NCBI RefSeq assembly: GCF_901709675.1
Contig: NC_051108.1
Span: forward strand, 1,426,001-1,490,000
DNA from: Syngnathus acus
Lineage: Eukaryota; Chordata; Actinopteri; Syngnathiformes; Syngnathidae
Direction: 5' to 3'
Length of the DNA stretch: 64,000 nt
The notes below the pieces were generated by a model, which saw only the letters and a program-made list of their open reading frames with translations, made no database searches and was not told where the DNA came from. The position numbers and the translations under genes are program-made. This document shows positions 22,938 to 33,002 of this stretch, in pieces; the stretch's first letter is position 1; every line of letters begins with the position of its first letter.

Positions 22938-23747
22938 TCACTCCTTCCCCTCGCTGACCAGGGAGAGCTCCTCGAGAATTCCGCTGGCGTCCACACGCCG
23001 CCGCTCGCGGATCAAGTCCTCCAGGCTGCGAAAGACCAGCGTGTGCACGCCGCTGCCGGCCAGGCGCACCTTGAGCAAGTACTGCGGCTCTGCCGAGTGC
23101 GCCTCGCCGCCGGCCTTGAACTCGCGCTTGCCGAAGCGGCACCAGGCGGCGAAACTTTCCGAGTTGGTCCAGCTAATCTCGTCGCTGCGCAAGCCCACGT
23201 GGCCCGCCGCGTTCTGCACCACCAGGTCGGCGGGCAGCGGCCGGTAGCGGTAGCGGCCGTTGGCGATCCTGCCGCGGCGCCCGTTGCACACCTCAAGCAG
23301 GGCGTCCCGCCGGATCTCGCCCTTGTGCAGGTGGATGACGCGGCCGTCGTGCTCGCACACGGCCCAGTGCGGCGGCTGCGCGGCGGCCACCAGCTCCAGC
23401 AGGTCGCCCGGCTTGCACACGCCCAGCAAAGTTGTGGCCGCGTACACGTCCAGGTCCTCGTTCTCGCGCAGCTTGGAGAAGATGCACTCCTGCGCGCGGA
23501 ACGCCGAGTACTCCACCTCGCTCAGCGAGAAAGGCCCCTCCGGTACCCCACCGTCCTCGTCGGCCGGGCTCAGATCCTTGCCGAAGCCGCAGTCGGACGG
23601 CGTGCGCTCGTCCGCCGTCTCCTCCTCCTCGTCGGAGAAGAAGTAGGCGACGCCGACGCGCAGCTCGTCCTTCTCCAGCCCGGACGGATCCCCCGTGGGC
23701 AGCTCGCTGTAGTTGAGGTGGGTGATCCGGTCCAGTTGGTTTCCCAT
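22938..23747 (-). CDS. lratd1: LRATD1 (FAM84A), LRAT-domain protein, single coding exon
   Basis: A single uninterrupted 269-codon frame starts at the ATG giving MGNQLDRITHLNYSELPTG, which I recognise as the start of LRATD1/FAM84A. The LRAT (NlpC/P60-like) fold is visible from about residue 130: HWAVCEHDGRVIHLH carries the catalytic-type histidine, and TNSESFAAWCRFGKREF follows near residue 200. In active LRAT enzymes the second motif has a Cys nucleophile (NCEHF); here it is Ser, which I recall as a family trait, so acyltransferase activity is doubtful. The N-terminal third is acidic, with a SDEEEE run. Published links are to cell morphology and motility; the biochemical role is unsettled. 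The + strand stays open across most of the gene because the exon is GC-rich; that is a shadow. A 3' splice site just upstream (23785) suggests a 5'UTR intron, as I recall for the human gene. Confidence 0.95.
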   Translation of the reverse strand: MGNQLDRITHLNYSELPTGDPSGLEKDELRVGVAYFFSDEEEETADERTPSDCGFGKDLSPADEDGGVPEGPFSLSEVEYSAFRAQECIFSKLRENEDLDVYAATTLLGVCKPGDLLELVAAAQPPHWAVCEHDGRVIHLHKGEIRRDALLEVCNGRRGRIANGRYRYRPLPADLVVQNAAGHVGLRSDEISWTNSESFAAWCRFGKREFKAGGEAHSAEPQYLLKVRLAGSGVHTLVFRSLEDLIRERRRVDASGILEELSLVSEGKE

Positions 23748-23784
23748 CAAGGACCCGGCAAGGCAGAGGCATGGACTGCGGTGT

Positions 23785-23973
23785 CTGCGTGGGAGGGATA
23801 AGCACAGGCGTCACCCAAACACGCCAGTGCGCACATTTTACGCACGGACGCTGCTGCCTCAACAAAGACGCTCGACTCGGCGCGCTCCGCCACGCCACGC
23901 CAGCCTCACGGAGAGGCAGGCACGCACCAATGCGGTCGCGCGCCTTATTATGCACGCCAAAACAAAGAATACC
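23785..23973 (-). other. lratd1: Probable 5'UTR intron of lratd1
   Basis: On the minus strand a CACAG|GTATTC donor (exon edge 23974) and a pyrimidine-rich CCACGCAG acceptor (exon edge 23784) frame a 189-bp intron just upstream of the start codon. This is a prediction from splice-site appearance only. Confidence 0.4.
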
Positions 23974-24307
23974 TGTGCGCCCCCCAGGCAGGTGCTTAAA
24001 TATCCTTCACTTCCATGAGCGCGCGCGCGTGCGTCCTCGCTCCTCTTCCACTGTGGTCGCTGCGCCGTTCCGTGGATGGAGTCCGAGCCTGCCGACACTA
24101 GAGCTCCTCCGGCGTCCTCGGCATTTAAGGGGGCCGCTGTAGTCCCGCCCCCTCCTCTCGGTGGTAGTGGACCGCGCCGCACGATTCCCCTCACCGGCCC
24201 GCCAATGAGCAAAGTGGGTGGAAAACGCCATTCAGCGCCGCCGTCCAATCGGAGACGCGCACGGCCGTGTGGCCACTGTAGGCGCTTGTTACCGTGCCGT
24301 GTATGGC

Positions 24308-24332
24308 GTGTGTGTGTGCGCGCGCGCGCGCT
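24308..24332. repeat. Alternating TG/CG tract
   Basis: A 25-bp purine-pyrimidine alternation at the edge of the lratd1 CpG-rich block. Such tracts can adopt Z-DNA under supercoiling. Confidence 0.8.
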
Positions 24333-24636
24333 TGTGCATGTGTCGCATAGCTGTGGAAATTCTTGACGAGAGGGAGCCGAGCTCCATCACAGCGGGAGGC
24401 GAGCTTGAATTGTGTTCTACAAGCTTACACTTGGGATGTGCCGTTAAATGAGCAGTAGATGTTCATGTTTTTTAAGATCTCCCAACCTTTGTTGAGCCCC
24501 AGGCACATACTTTATTTTGAAGCAGGAAAAAAAATCCGAAAGCGAACCTGTGATGTCACATTTGAGTTGTTCTTTGTCTTGAGATTCGAGTTTCATTAGC
24601 TTGCAACTTAAAACATCTGTCGGCTATTTCTGCTTT

Positions 24637-24654
24637 CGCCACCAGGAGGCAGTG
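24637..24654 (+). promoter_or_regulatory. CTCF-like motif, plus orientation
   Basis: CGCCACCAGGAGGCAGTG matches the CTCF core. It lies about 0.9 kb upstream of the lratd1 start codon. Binding is not shown. Confidence 0.5.
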
Positions 24655-25483
24655 TGATAGGAATGCTGTAACATGAAGCATTTTCCCTACATGATAAAGA
24701 ATATATGCTTATCAATATGGGTCTACATGTGTTGCCCCAGCCATTTTATTCACTTCTAAGCTTATGTGAGTGTGTGACGGGCGGCAGCAGCCAAAACAAG
24801 CAATTCCCCAGCGAGACCATTCCAAAGTGTGTAAGATTGTTGACCCGGCGGATGTTGCGTCAGCCCCAAATACAACCGGCTTCAAATTTTCCGAGCCAGT
24901 GCCGCATGCATAATGTAGCGTGCGTGCGTGCGTGCGGTCGCTGTGGTGTCGTCCGGGGCTGCTTTTCATCAGCAGATCGCTATCTTGCCATTTACATCAG
25001 CCTCCCCAGCCGTGTTTTCTCTCGTCACCTCCTCATCCGAAATGTGTTATGCCTTTCTCATCATAGATTCTGAGTCGCTCTCCCAGATGGCGGCAGATTG
25101 CGCCGACATGGAAGAGTCCTTGCTCTTTGTTTCCAGCGGTGGTGAGGAGGAGGGGGGGGGCTGTTTGTGAGGGGAGATATTGCTCTACACATGCAGAGAG
25201 GACAAAAGCATCCACTCAGCTCTCGGCTCTTCTGTATTTACACTTGCCTGCATCCTGAGTAGTCGTTAGTTAGTGCAGCGAGCACTTGTTGGAGCGCTTT
25301 GTGATGAGAGAGAATGGGAGCTCCCAAAGTTCATGATCCCGAAACCTAATAAATCCATCCAAGGTTGAAAAAAATGCCTCAAAAGCTGCAGTAAATAGAC
25401 TTTGTGTTTTGGTTTAGTTTTTTTTAATCAAGTTTCTACATTTCTGTTAAGATGATTTTATCCAATCAGATTTCAGCCTGTGT

Positions 25484-25497
25484 GTTGCCATGGCGAC
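25484..25497. promoter_or_regulatory. X-box-like motif
   Basis: GTTGCCATGGCGAC has a perfect left half site and a right half with one mismatch to the RFX consensus. Confidence 0.45.
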
Positions 25498-26463
25498 CTG
25501 CCTTTGGATTCACTTTACTATAAAAGATGCGTTTACATAGTAAAAGGCATCAATAGCAACTTTGAAAATATGTCAGCGACGATTTGAGAATGGCAAAAAC
25601 GTCTTCAAGTCGAGCAGACAGGAAAATGGCAACTTTTTAGCGAGGCGACGTTTTCATTTTGCCAACGTGGGTAATTGATTTTGGCAAAACGTCTCACGTG
25701 AAACGGAAGCTCGGCGACGACTCAAACAACGCAAAGTTCACTCGAGCCTTTTCTGGCCGACCACCTAACATGCAAGTCGATGTTGCTTCAAAAAAAACAA
25801 CAACTAAACATCCGCCTGATTGGATTTTTCCAAAGCCTTTTTGGCAAAGGACTGTTTTTGTGTGCATGCATGCGTGTTTGCCTGCCGCCTCGCATCTGCG
25901 TGTGATTGAAAAGCGGCGTCTCCTCCGTCGGCGGGCTCTTATCAGCTCTTGTCAGACTGTGACTCATTCGGGATGGCCTCGGCCGACACACGGGAAGCTC
26001 GTCCACGAGGCGGCCTTGAATGCTGACTTCCTTTCCGGTACTTACAGCTTGCACGCCGAGTCTTCCTAGTCACCTCCCTCCCTCCCTCGTCGTCGTCTTC
26101 GCATTTCGTTGGTATCGGACTCACCGGCCGCGCTCGGACAGGTCCATCGGTATGCGAGCCGCCGTTGGCGTGGGCCTAAAAGTGCTAATCAGCTGCAGTG
26201 AAGCGGCTCCGGTCCCACAGCACAAATGTGCCGACATCAGCAGCGCCGCCCGGCAGACCGCGTGCGTAATTACCCGACCCGAGTCGGCCGTGTCGAATGA
26301 GGTCGGACGGAGGTCGTCGTCTGCGTGACGACAAATTCGTGTTGTGGGACGCGCTTCAAAATTGACTCTGATTTTATTATGAATGAATTAGCGTGTTGAG
26401 AAGGCTTGTTCAACCCACTTGTTAAAGTGTCAAGGGCCGCTGATGGTAGTCATTATTCTTTAA

Positions 26464-26511
26464 CATTATGTTTATTAGAGGTCATAGAATTGAGCCTTGT
26501 GGAACACCATC
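26464..26511 (-). mobile_element. Non-LTR retrotransposon reverse-transcriptase relic
   Basis: The minus strand reads DGVPQGSIL, then a stop, then PLINIM. This matches the conserved GVPQGSxLGP-LxxxYIND block with a nonsense change at the Gly. It is a short dead fragment. Confidence 0.6.
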
Positions 26512-27792
26512 AGCAATGTTGACATTCATGTGAACACAAAACAATTTTGAAGCCTCCTTTTATATATTTGCAGGTTTTCTAGAGGGGGGGGGGTCGTTCA
26601 AATTGGCCAATAGCATTCTTTGTGCTTCAGCATGCGGCGTCCATTGTGTGTGTCCCCGTCCCCCGCGTGACATGCCAGCCTAATCTTCCATCAAACACTC
26701 CCGTCGCCGACTTTTGCCCCTTCGCAATGGCCGCCGAGTCCTCATTATTGTGTGTGTGTGTGTGACAATCGGTGTGCTGCCATTGGGATGCTGCCGCCTT
26801 GACAAATTAACGGGCGGTCGGCGTCGGGGGAATCGCCTTTGTGGCCAAGTCGAGGAGTTTACGATGCAATTTGGTGACTGCGTTCCCTTAGGGGCCCCCT
26901 GTGTACCTTGAGGAGATACAAAGTGGATTCTTTCAGATCTGCTCAATTGTGCCTAATAGTGGGAAGTCCGCCAAAACCAAATGTAGATTTTTCACAAGTT
27001 CACATTAAACGGTACTGATTTATTATCGCACCCTTCCAGCTGTTGCCACTTAGCACCATGCAGCTGTGGCGCAAAATCAAAAAATCTGGGCCAAAATTGA
27101 TGCGTATTATCCCACATCTGTTCCTCGCCGGTGAAAAGAGGTTAGATTGTGCACCCGCCCGGGAGGCTTCGATTGTCAGCGGTCTCGGTAGGGAGCCAGG
27201 GGGGACGCCACAGAGCTGCAAAAGCCTTCTTAATCTTCGACTGTTTTGTTGTTCCTCCTTACTAAAAGGCAATGTTAGTTTTCAATTCCACTCGCCCAAT
27301 ACTGATGCAGTCCTGAGAAAGGTTTGTAAACGAGCCCAGTGTGCGTTAAGATTAGCGACCCGACGGCACGTCAATAAGCGAAGCCGCTGCGGCTCTCGCT
27401 TGGGCTGCCGCTGAGCATTAGTCAATACTCGCTGTGGTTTTTTTTTTTTCTTTCTTAAAGTACACAATCAAGGATTTATAACGGTCTCATAAGTCCAATA
27501 TCTGCTCGCCGCGGCAGCGGCTGTTGTTTGTGACACTGGCGCAACTCAATTAACGGGAGCAATGAGACAAGAAATAAGGAAATAAATCTCGTTCTCTCTC
27601 TCTGCCGTGTCAATTTTCAAACAATCATCACTACTGTCTGCTGCCGAGGGGGCCAATTACAATTTCCTAGGTGCGGGTTTTTTTTTTTTTTTTTTTTGGC
27701 TTGTCCATGCAGAAGAGAAGAGTTAGGACCTCTGCACACAAAAACTGTAGATGTTCCACAAGATCAGGATCACATATTTTGGTCTTAACTCA

Positions 27793-27819
27793 CCCCCCCC
27801 CCCCCCCCCCCCCCCCCCC
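27793..27819. repeat. Homopolymer C run (27 nt)
   Basis: Twenty-seven consecutive C residues. The true length may differ because long homopolymers are prone to sequencing and assembly error. Confidence 0.9.
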
Positions 27820-29780
27820 ACTACTAGAACTGAGTGAACTTTTCAGTTGGTTGATCACTCGTCTAAAAAGAAAACATCCACTTTTTGTTGTTTAAAAGAG
27901 TTTTGGTGCGAGCGGCGCCGCCGCAATAATGAAACTCCATTTCAGGGCCGACATCAAAACAATGAGCTGAAACGGGGAAATGTTTAGCGAGCGTCGCTGA
28001 GCCGTAAAGGTCACAGCTTGAGAAATCTGACAGTCATTTTTTTTTTTTCGCACCCAGAAGACATTATTAAGAGATTTTCTACATGTTGTTCAGAGCCTGG
28101 CTGATGAAATCGGGCTCAGTGTTGTATTTGAATTATATTATATTGTTTTTATTAATAATATATGACATTTATTTTTTGTATTTAATTTTTTATTTCCGCC
28201 ATTCTTGCAACTGTCTTCTGTCTGCGGCGTTTTGCCCTTCATGTATTTGTCCCGATGTTGCTCTCCTTGACGCCCCCATGTTAAACAAATGTTTCTGGCT
28301 GTCTCTGCAGCTCGGCAGCCTTTGCATCGGCGCACAGGCTTTCCCGCCCTCTCACTCCTCCCGCTGCCCGCCTCCTTTTTTGTGCTCGCCTTCTCAAGCC
28401 CGGCGGAAATATCGAGTCAATAATGTCGGGATGTCACTGCTTTGAATGCAGTGAGAATTCTTCAATGGGGCATTTTCAGTGTGCTCCTGCTGAGATGCTT
28501 CAATTTTTGCACAATTGTATTTATTTTAAAATAGATTGCCTTCATTCATCTGGAATGGTGGAGAGAAGAAACTAGTTTCCCGTTTAATGATTTACCTGGC
28601 GGCTACGAGGGGAAGGTCGTTTCTGTTGGACCGAGCAAATGTGTCCAAAGGTAGAGGCGCCGTTTTATTGGGCCGCTTTGTTTCACGGTAGGAAAAAGTA
28701 GGTCCGGAATCAATCTGTGGCCTGCCGTGATCAATAATTTCATGATTACTATTCCCAAGAGGAAAGTCTCGCTAGCAAGGCCGCTCGCTGATGAATTGCA
28801 AATGGAGCCTTGAAACGGGCCTGAATTGAGAAAAACCTCATTTACATTTGCGGCAAACAAAATCACACAGGGGAGGAGGCGTTAACATTTCAAATTGTCC
28901 TTTGCCTTCCAAGATGGCGCCCACTCGCTGAACATTGGCAATATTTCAACTCGTTTTTTTTGGGCCATAACAATGTCAGATCAGCGCCGATTCATTTTTC
29001 TCTCGCAAGCATCAATTAAAAGTCATTTGGGACGCAGGTTTATTGAATATGTCCAATTTTCACATTTGATAACATTTATTCTTCGGAGAGCCTTCTGCTC
29101 AACAAATGAAATATTGACTTTAATATTGTCTTGTCAGACTGTGCTATCGTGTTAGTTCAACACAAAATATCGACTTGCCCTCACGTGAGCTTTTGTGTTT
29201 TTTTTTTTTTTTTTTCCCCCGACCCCTGTCACGTGTGTCGATTTATCGTCAAACGAATGGTCCCGATTGGAATGAAGTGAAAGCCGAGCCAGAACTCGCT
29301 CGCTCGGCAAACCGAAAAAGGCAAAAGGTGAACGTTGTCTTCTCGGAGAGCGGCGCCCATTTGCATATAGATGCGCTTGACCTTCTCGCCGGCGACACGG
29401 CGCCGGTTGCTTCTTCATCACCGGGGCCGACTTGGCCGGCGATTGTGCACAATTACGACTATGTTGTCTTTTAATACCCGGATCAGTGGCGCATGAGGGC
29501 CGAGGCCTGGCTTTTAAGAGCTTGTCATTCAACAGCGTGTTACGCAACACCCCGGCGACGCATTTTCTTTTTTAATGAAGTCATGTTCCACATTTTCTTT
29601 ATCTTGCACAGACACTGCTGGCATTTTAAAACACAAAGGTATACGAAAGAACCTTAAATGTCCCTGGTGTCATGTAATTCTGAGTTTGGACCACATTTTC
29701 TGAAGCAAATGTCCACTGAGCGTCGAGGAATGATAAGAATCACATGGTTGACTTTGGATTTTTTTGAAATGTATGCAAGG

Positions 29781-29889
29781 CACTCGCAAATTTGTGCAAC
29801 TGAGTTGAAATTGGTGCTGCAGTTGAAGAATTTACAATGTTGACACAAAAAAACAGTGGACCTAGCAGAGAGCCGTGTGGGACACCAAT
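29781..29889 (-). mobile_element. Non-LTR retrotransposon reverse-transcriptase relic
   Basis: The minus strand reads IGVPHGSLLGPLFFCVNIV and continues open to about 29781. This is the same reverse-transcriptase block as at 4315, 15801 and 26464, with Q changed to H. No flanking retrotransposon protein can be read. Confidence 0.6.
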
Positions 29890-31734
29890 CCATAAGCACA
29901 AATATAGTGCTATTTTTTTTTTAAATTATTTTTACTTCTTATCCAAGCAACAGTTTAATTTTAATGAGCATTGACTGTATGTAAAGGGAAAGCCAATCGT
30001 TTGAGACCTTCAAAGGCAGATCAGTAAGCTCGGTAGCGGCGGCCTTTGAATGTATCAAACGCAGCAATGGCCATATCGCACGCCGCCCACTCCATGCAAT
30101 CTAGTGAAAGTCACTCTGCAGCAGTCAGCAAAAGCGTCAGCTGCCGACAGATTAACGGACAGCATGAAAAAAAAATTATGTAAATGGCCGCAAGCCTTCA
30201 TCTACAGGTTCAGGTGAAGTTCCTCAAGAACGGGTTAATGGGCGGCCATTTAATCCTCCTGCAAAGGGAATTTGTGTCCTCAGCTTCTTTTGAAGTCTTA
30301 CTATTTTATTATTTATCAGTCTTAAATGGACCCCCTAAATAACTATTTTTACATCTGCCTTTGGCTTAGTGCGACCCCGTTTTGTTTGGGTTGGAGGGAA
30401 ATTCCATCCAAAAGCCAATTAAAATCACAAGCGAGGAATTAAAAAAAAGAGTTATTGGATTTTTGCCCTGATTTATATATAGCGACTCCAAATATTTTGG
30501 AATGTGTGTCCTTGCAGAATGGGCGGATCTTCCCATTTCTTCGTGTAAATACAAGCCCGGTGTCGCTTTTGCCAGCCATCGGAGATGAAGTGTCGATAGC
30601 GCTCACCCATGTGGCCATCGTTTCGTGCGGCCTGCTCACGCAAATTTTAATTGGGCCGTGAATGCCAACACGATTAGCGGTAATTGTGTGCGAGACCACG
30701 GAAGGCCCAATCATTGTTACTCACACACCAAAGAACTCGAACAACGGCGTACAGAGCGAGGATGAAAGCCTCAGTCTGGGCAATTTTCAACTTTGCTGGT
30801 CTTTTATTCACATCACTTTGAAAGTCCCCTACAAGAAGAATTCCCATGAAAATGCAAAAAATCAAATATGCTTCAAAATTGACTGCCAACCCAGTTAATA
30901 AATCTGACGTCTATAACCGTCAATGGCACTAAATGAGTTAATTTCAGCTAAGTTAAGATGCGAAAATAGTAGCCAAAAGGAATATTTGGTATGACTCATG
31001 TAGAAATTTGCAAATTGAATATTTTTGCCCAAATGCCAAACGTGTCTATAAAAGCACAACGTTGAACAATTAAGACGCGGCAAGCAGCAGGAGAGTCGCC
31101 ACTAATCTCTTGCCTTGAAATAGAATACGTCAAAGAGACAATCAATATTCTCAAGGAAGAAACTCCCAGAAGGCTCGCTCTTAAGCTCATCTTAAAAAAG
31201 ACAACAAAAACAAGCAAGAGTGGATCAAAATTCACACTTCAAAGCTGCCTCCAGGGCGGCGCCAAACAACTTGACTTTGCGATTTGCTCTTCATTCGAAA
31301 AATGGATTTGAAATTTTGTTTTCTATCACAGCTGTTTTAACGTTGACACATTTTTTTGTAGTTTTGTTCTTCCCTTCAGTTTGCTCCGGCTGGATGTTCT
31401 GCCGGAGTAGCCGACTCACACACTCCATAAATAACTTAAAGTATCATCCGCACATTTTTTATTTTCTTTTTTAGCACCACCGGTAAAAAAAAAAAAAAAA
31501 CAGCACAAGGGCGATTTTAACCACGTCTACATTTGCAATCGGTGCGCGTGCACTCGCGGCAAAATTCCGTGGAGAACCTCCAGATAATTGCTTTCATGCA
31601 AATCCGCCAGTGTGAGAACGAAGCGTTGCGCCAAGACTTCCAAACGCTTTTGTGCAATTTTCATGCGAGGGAGCCTCTGGCCAGTGGGCCGGTTCTCGAC
31701 TCTTGCGGAAATCCGTTCCGGTCGAGAACTTTGA

Positions 31735-31748
31735 GTCGCCATGGCGAT
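31735..31748. promoter_or_regulatory. X-box-like palindrome
   Basis: GTCGCCATGGCGAT is an almost perfect palindrome with the RFX half-site pattern. It sits inside a non-repetitive block (31533-31904) that is open on both strands. Confidence 0.4.
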
Positions 31749-32370
31749 TTTCTACCTGACGATAGATATCCTTTGCTGGAGGCTTCGACACAAAATGAAT
31801 GGACTTTAAACGTATCCGAGAGGAACTCCGCTCTAAATTGCATCACGGCAAATCCCCATATATCCAGCTACTTTGAGGTTAATAGCAAGAAAATGCACAC
31901 CTAGCACATTGGCTCCGAGATGTCTGACTTCCCGTATTGATTATTGTGGTCGCTAGTGAAGTGCTTGCACAGGGATGCGTTTTAAGTAAGACTGCATCAA
32001 TAGACTCAAGTCCCCGTACGCATGAGCACGACCTCAAACAACCGAGCCCAGAAAGCGAAAGAGAGAGAGACGAGGAGGGGAGGAGGGAGTAAAAACGGGT
32101 GGTAGTGCCAGGTGAGAAGATGACAAAGATAAGGTGGCGAATGCAAGGCGGATGCGACGAGACGGAAGCGGAGATAAGCGAGAACGGGGTGACAGAGGTG
32201 GCGCCCATGGAAATTAAAACGGGGATTAAAGAGACGGCGCGTGTCACAGGAATCACCTCTGCTTCCTTTCTCGCCTTGTCAAACTATATTTCTTCATCTC
32301 CTCCCCAGAGTGGAAGAACCTGCGACTTGTCTGTCGGTCGTGCACTCGGCGCCGCTGCTCATCTGTCGAA

Positions 32371-32392
32371 GTGTGTGTGTGTGTGTGCGTGC
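32371..32392. repeat. (TG)n microsatellite
   Basis: A TG dinucleotide tract, slightly interrupted by CG near its end. Confidence 0.85.
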
Positions 32393-32980
32393 GTTTAAGT
32401 CAGATGGAGGAAAGGTTTCAACTGTAACTTTAACTTTGCGGAAAAGTCTGTGGTTCTAGTATTGAGCCTTGACCGTTGTCTATCTACAAAAGCTTCTTGG
32501 TTTACAGTTTGGTATTTTTAGCACATGAGGATTTCCAACGCCCGTCAGAATGGCAGAAGTGAGAGCGACCTTTGAACCAAACGTGGGAGCTTTAGCCGCC
32601 GCTTCCTCCAGTCGAAGAGGCCAATTAGGTTTGATGATCAGCTCCTATTAGCATCAAGACACGCAGGCGTGCCGCCGCCGCCGCTGAGTGATGACGGACG
32701 GACAGAGCCTTCCCCTTGTCTGATGCCTTCCTGACCCTCCCCACAAGGACATGCAGAAAATGCGGCTAGCATTTGCTTGTCATTGCCGAGTGCCCTCCAG
32801 TCACTCACATTTATGAGAGTTGACATCCGGGCCCACCCCCCTCCGTCATGCCATCTGAAGCGTCTCCTGGCATGTTGGCGTGCTTCCACTTTGCTATTCA
32901 CGCGTCCTCTGCGTAACCTGTAGCTCATCGCCAGGGACACGCTGAGGCGGCTTACACGCCTCCCAGCAAACAGCTCAGGA

Positions 32981-33002
32981 GTGTGTGTGTGTGTGTGTGT
33001 GT
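32981..33002. repeat. (TG)n microsatellite
   Basis: An uninterrupted run of eleven TG units. Confidence 0.9.

Larger units (their letters stand above)
22840..24340. promoter_or_regulatory. CpG-rich block over lratd1 and its promoter
   Basis: CpG dinucleotides are dense across the lratd1 exon and about 600 bp upstream of its start, dropping past a (TG)(CG) tract at 24308-24332. A TATTTAAG on the minus strand near 23996 could serve as a TATA-like element, but its position relative to the predicted exon is uncertain. Confidence 0.45.

Noticed and set aside
22785-23801. 338-codon + strand open frame over lratd1
   Set aside because: It is antisense to the lratd1 exon, has low-complexity Ala/Val/Arg composition and no known motif. 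High GC in the third codon position of the real gene removes stops on the other strand.
31533-31904. Possible novel 123-residue gene
   Set aside because: No Kozak-like start, no homology I can see, and overlapping open frames on the minus strand; treated as a possible regulatory block instead.
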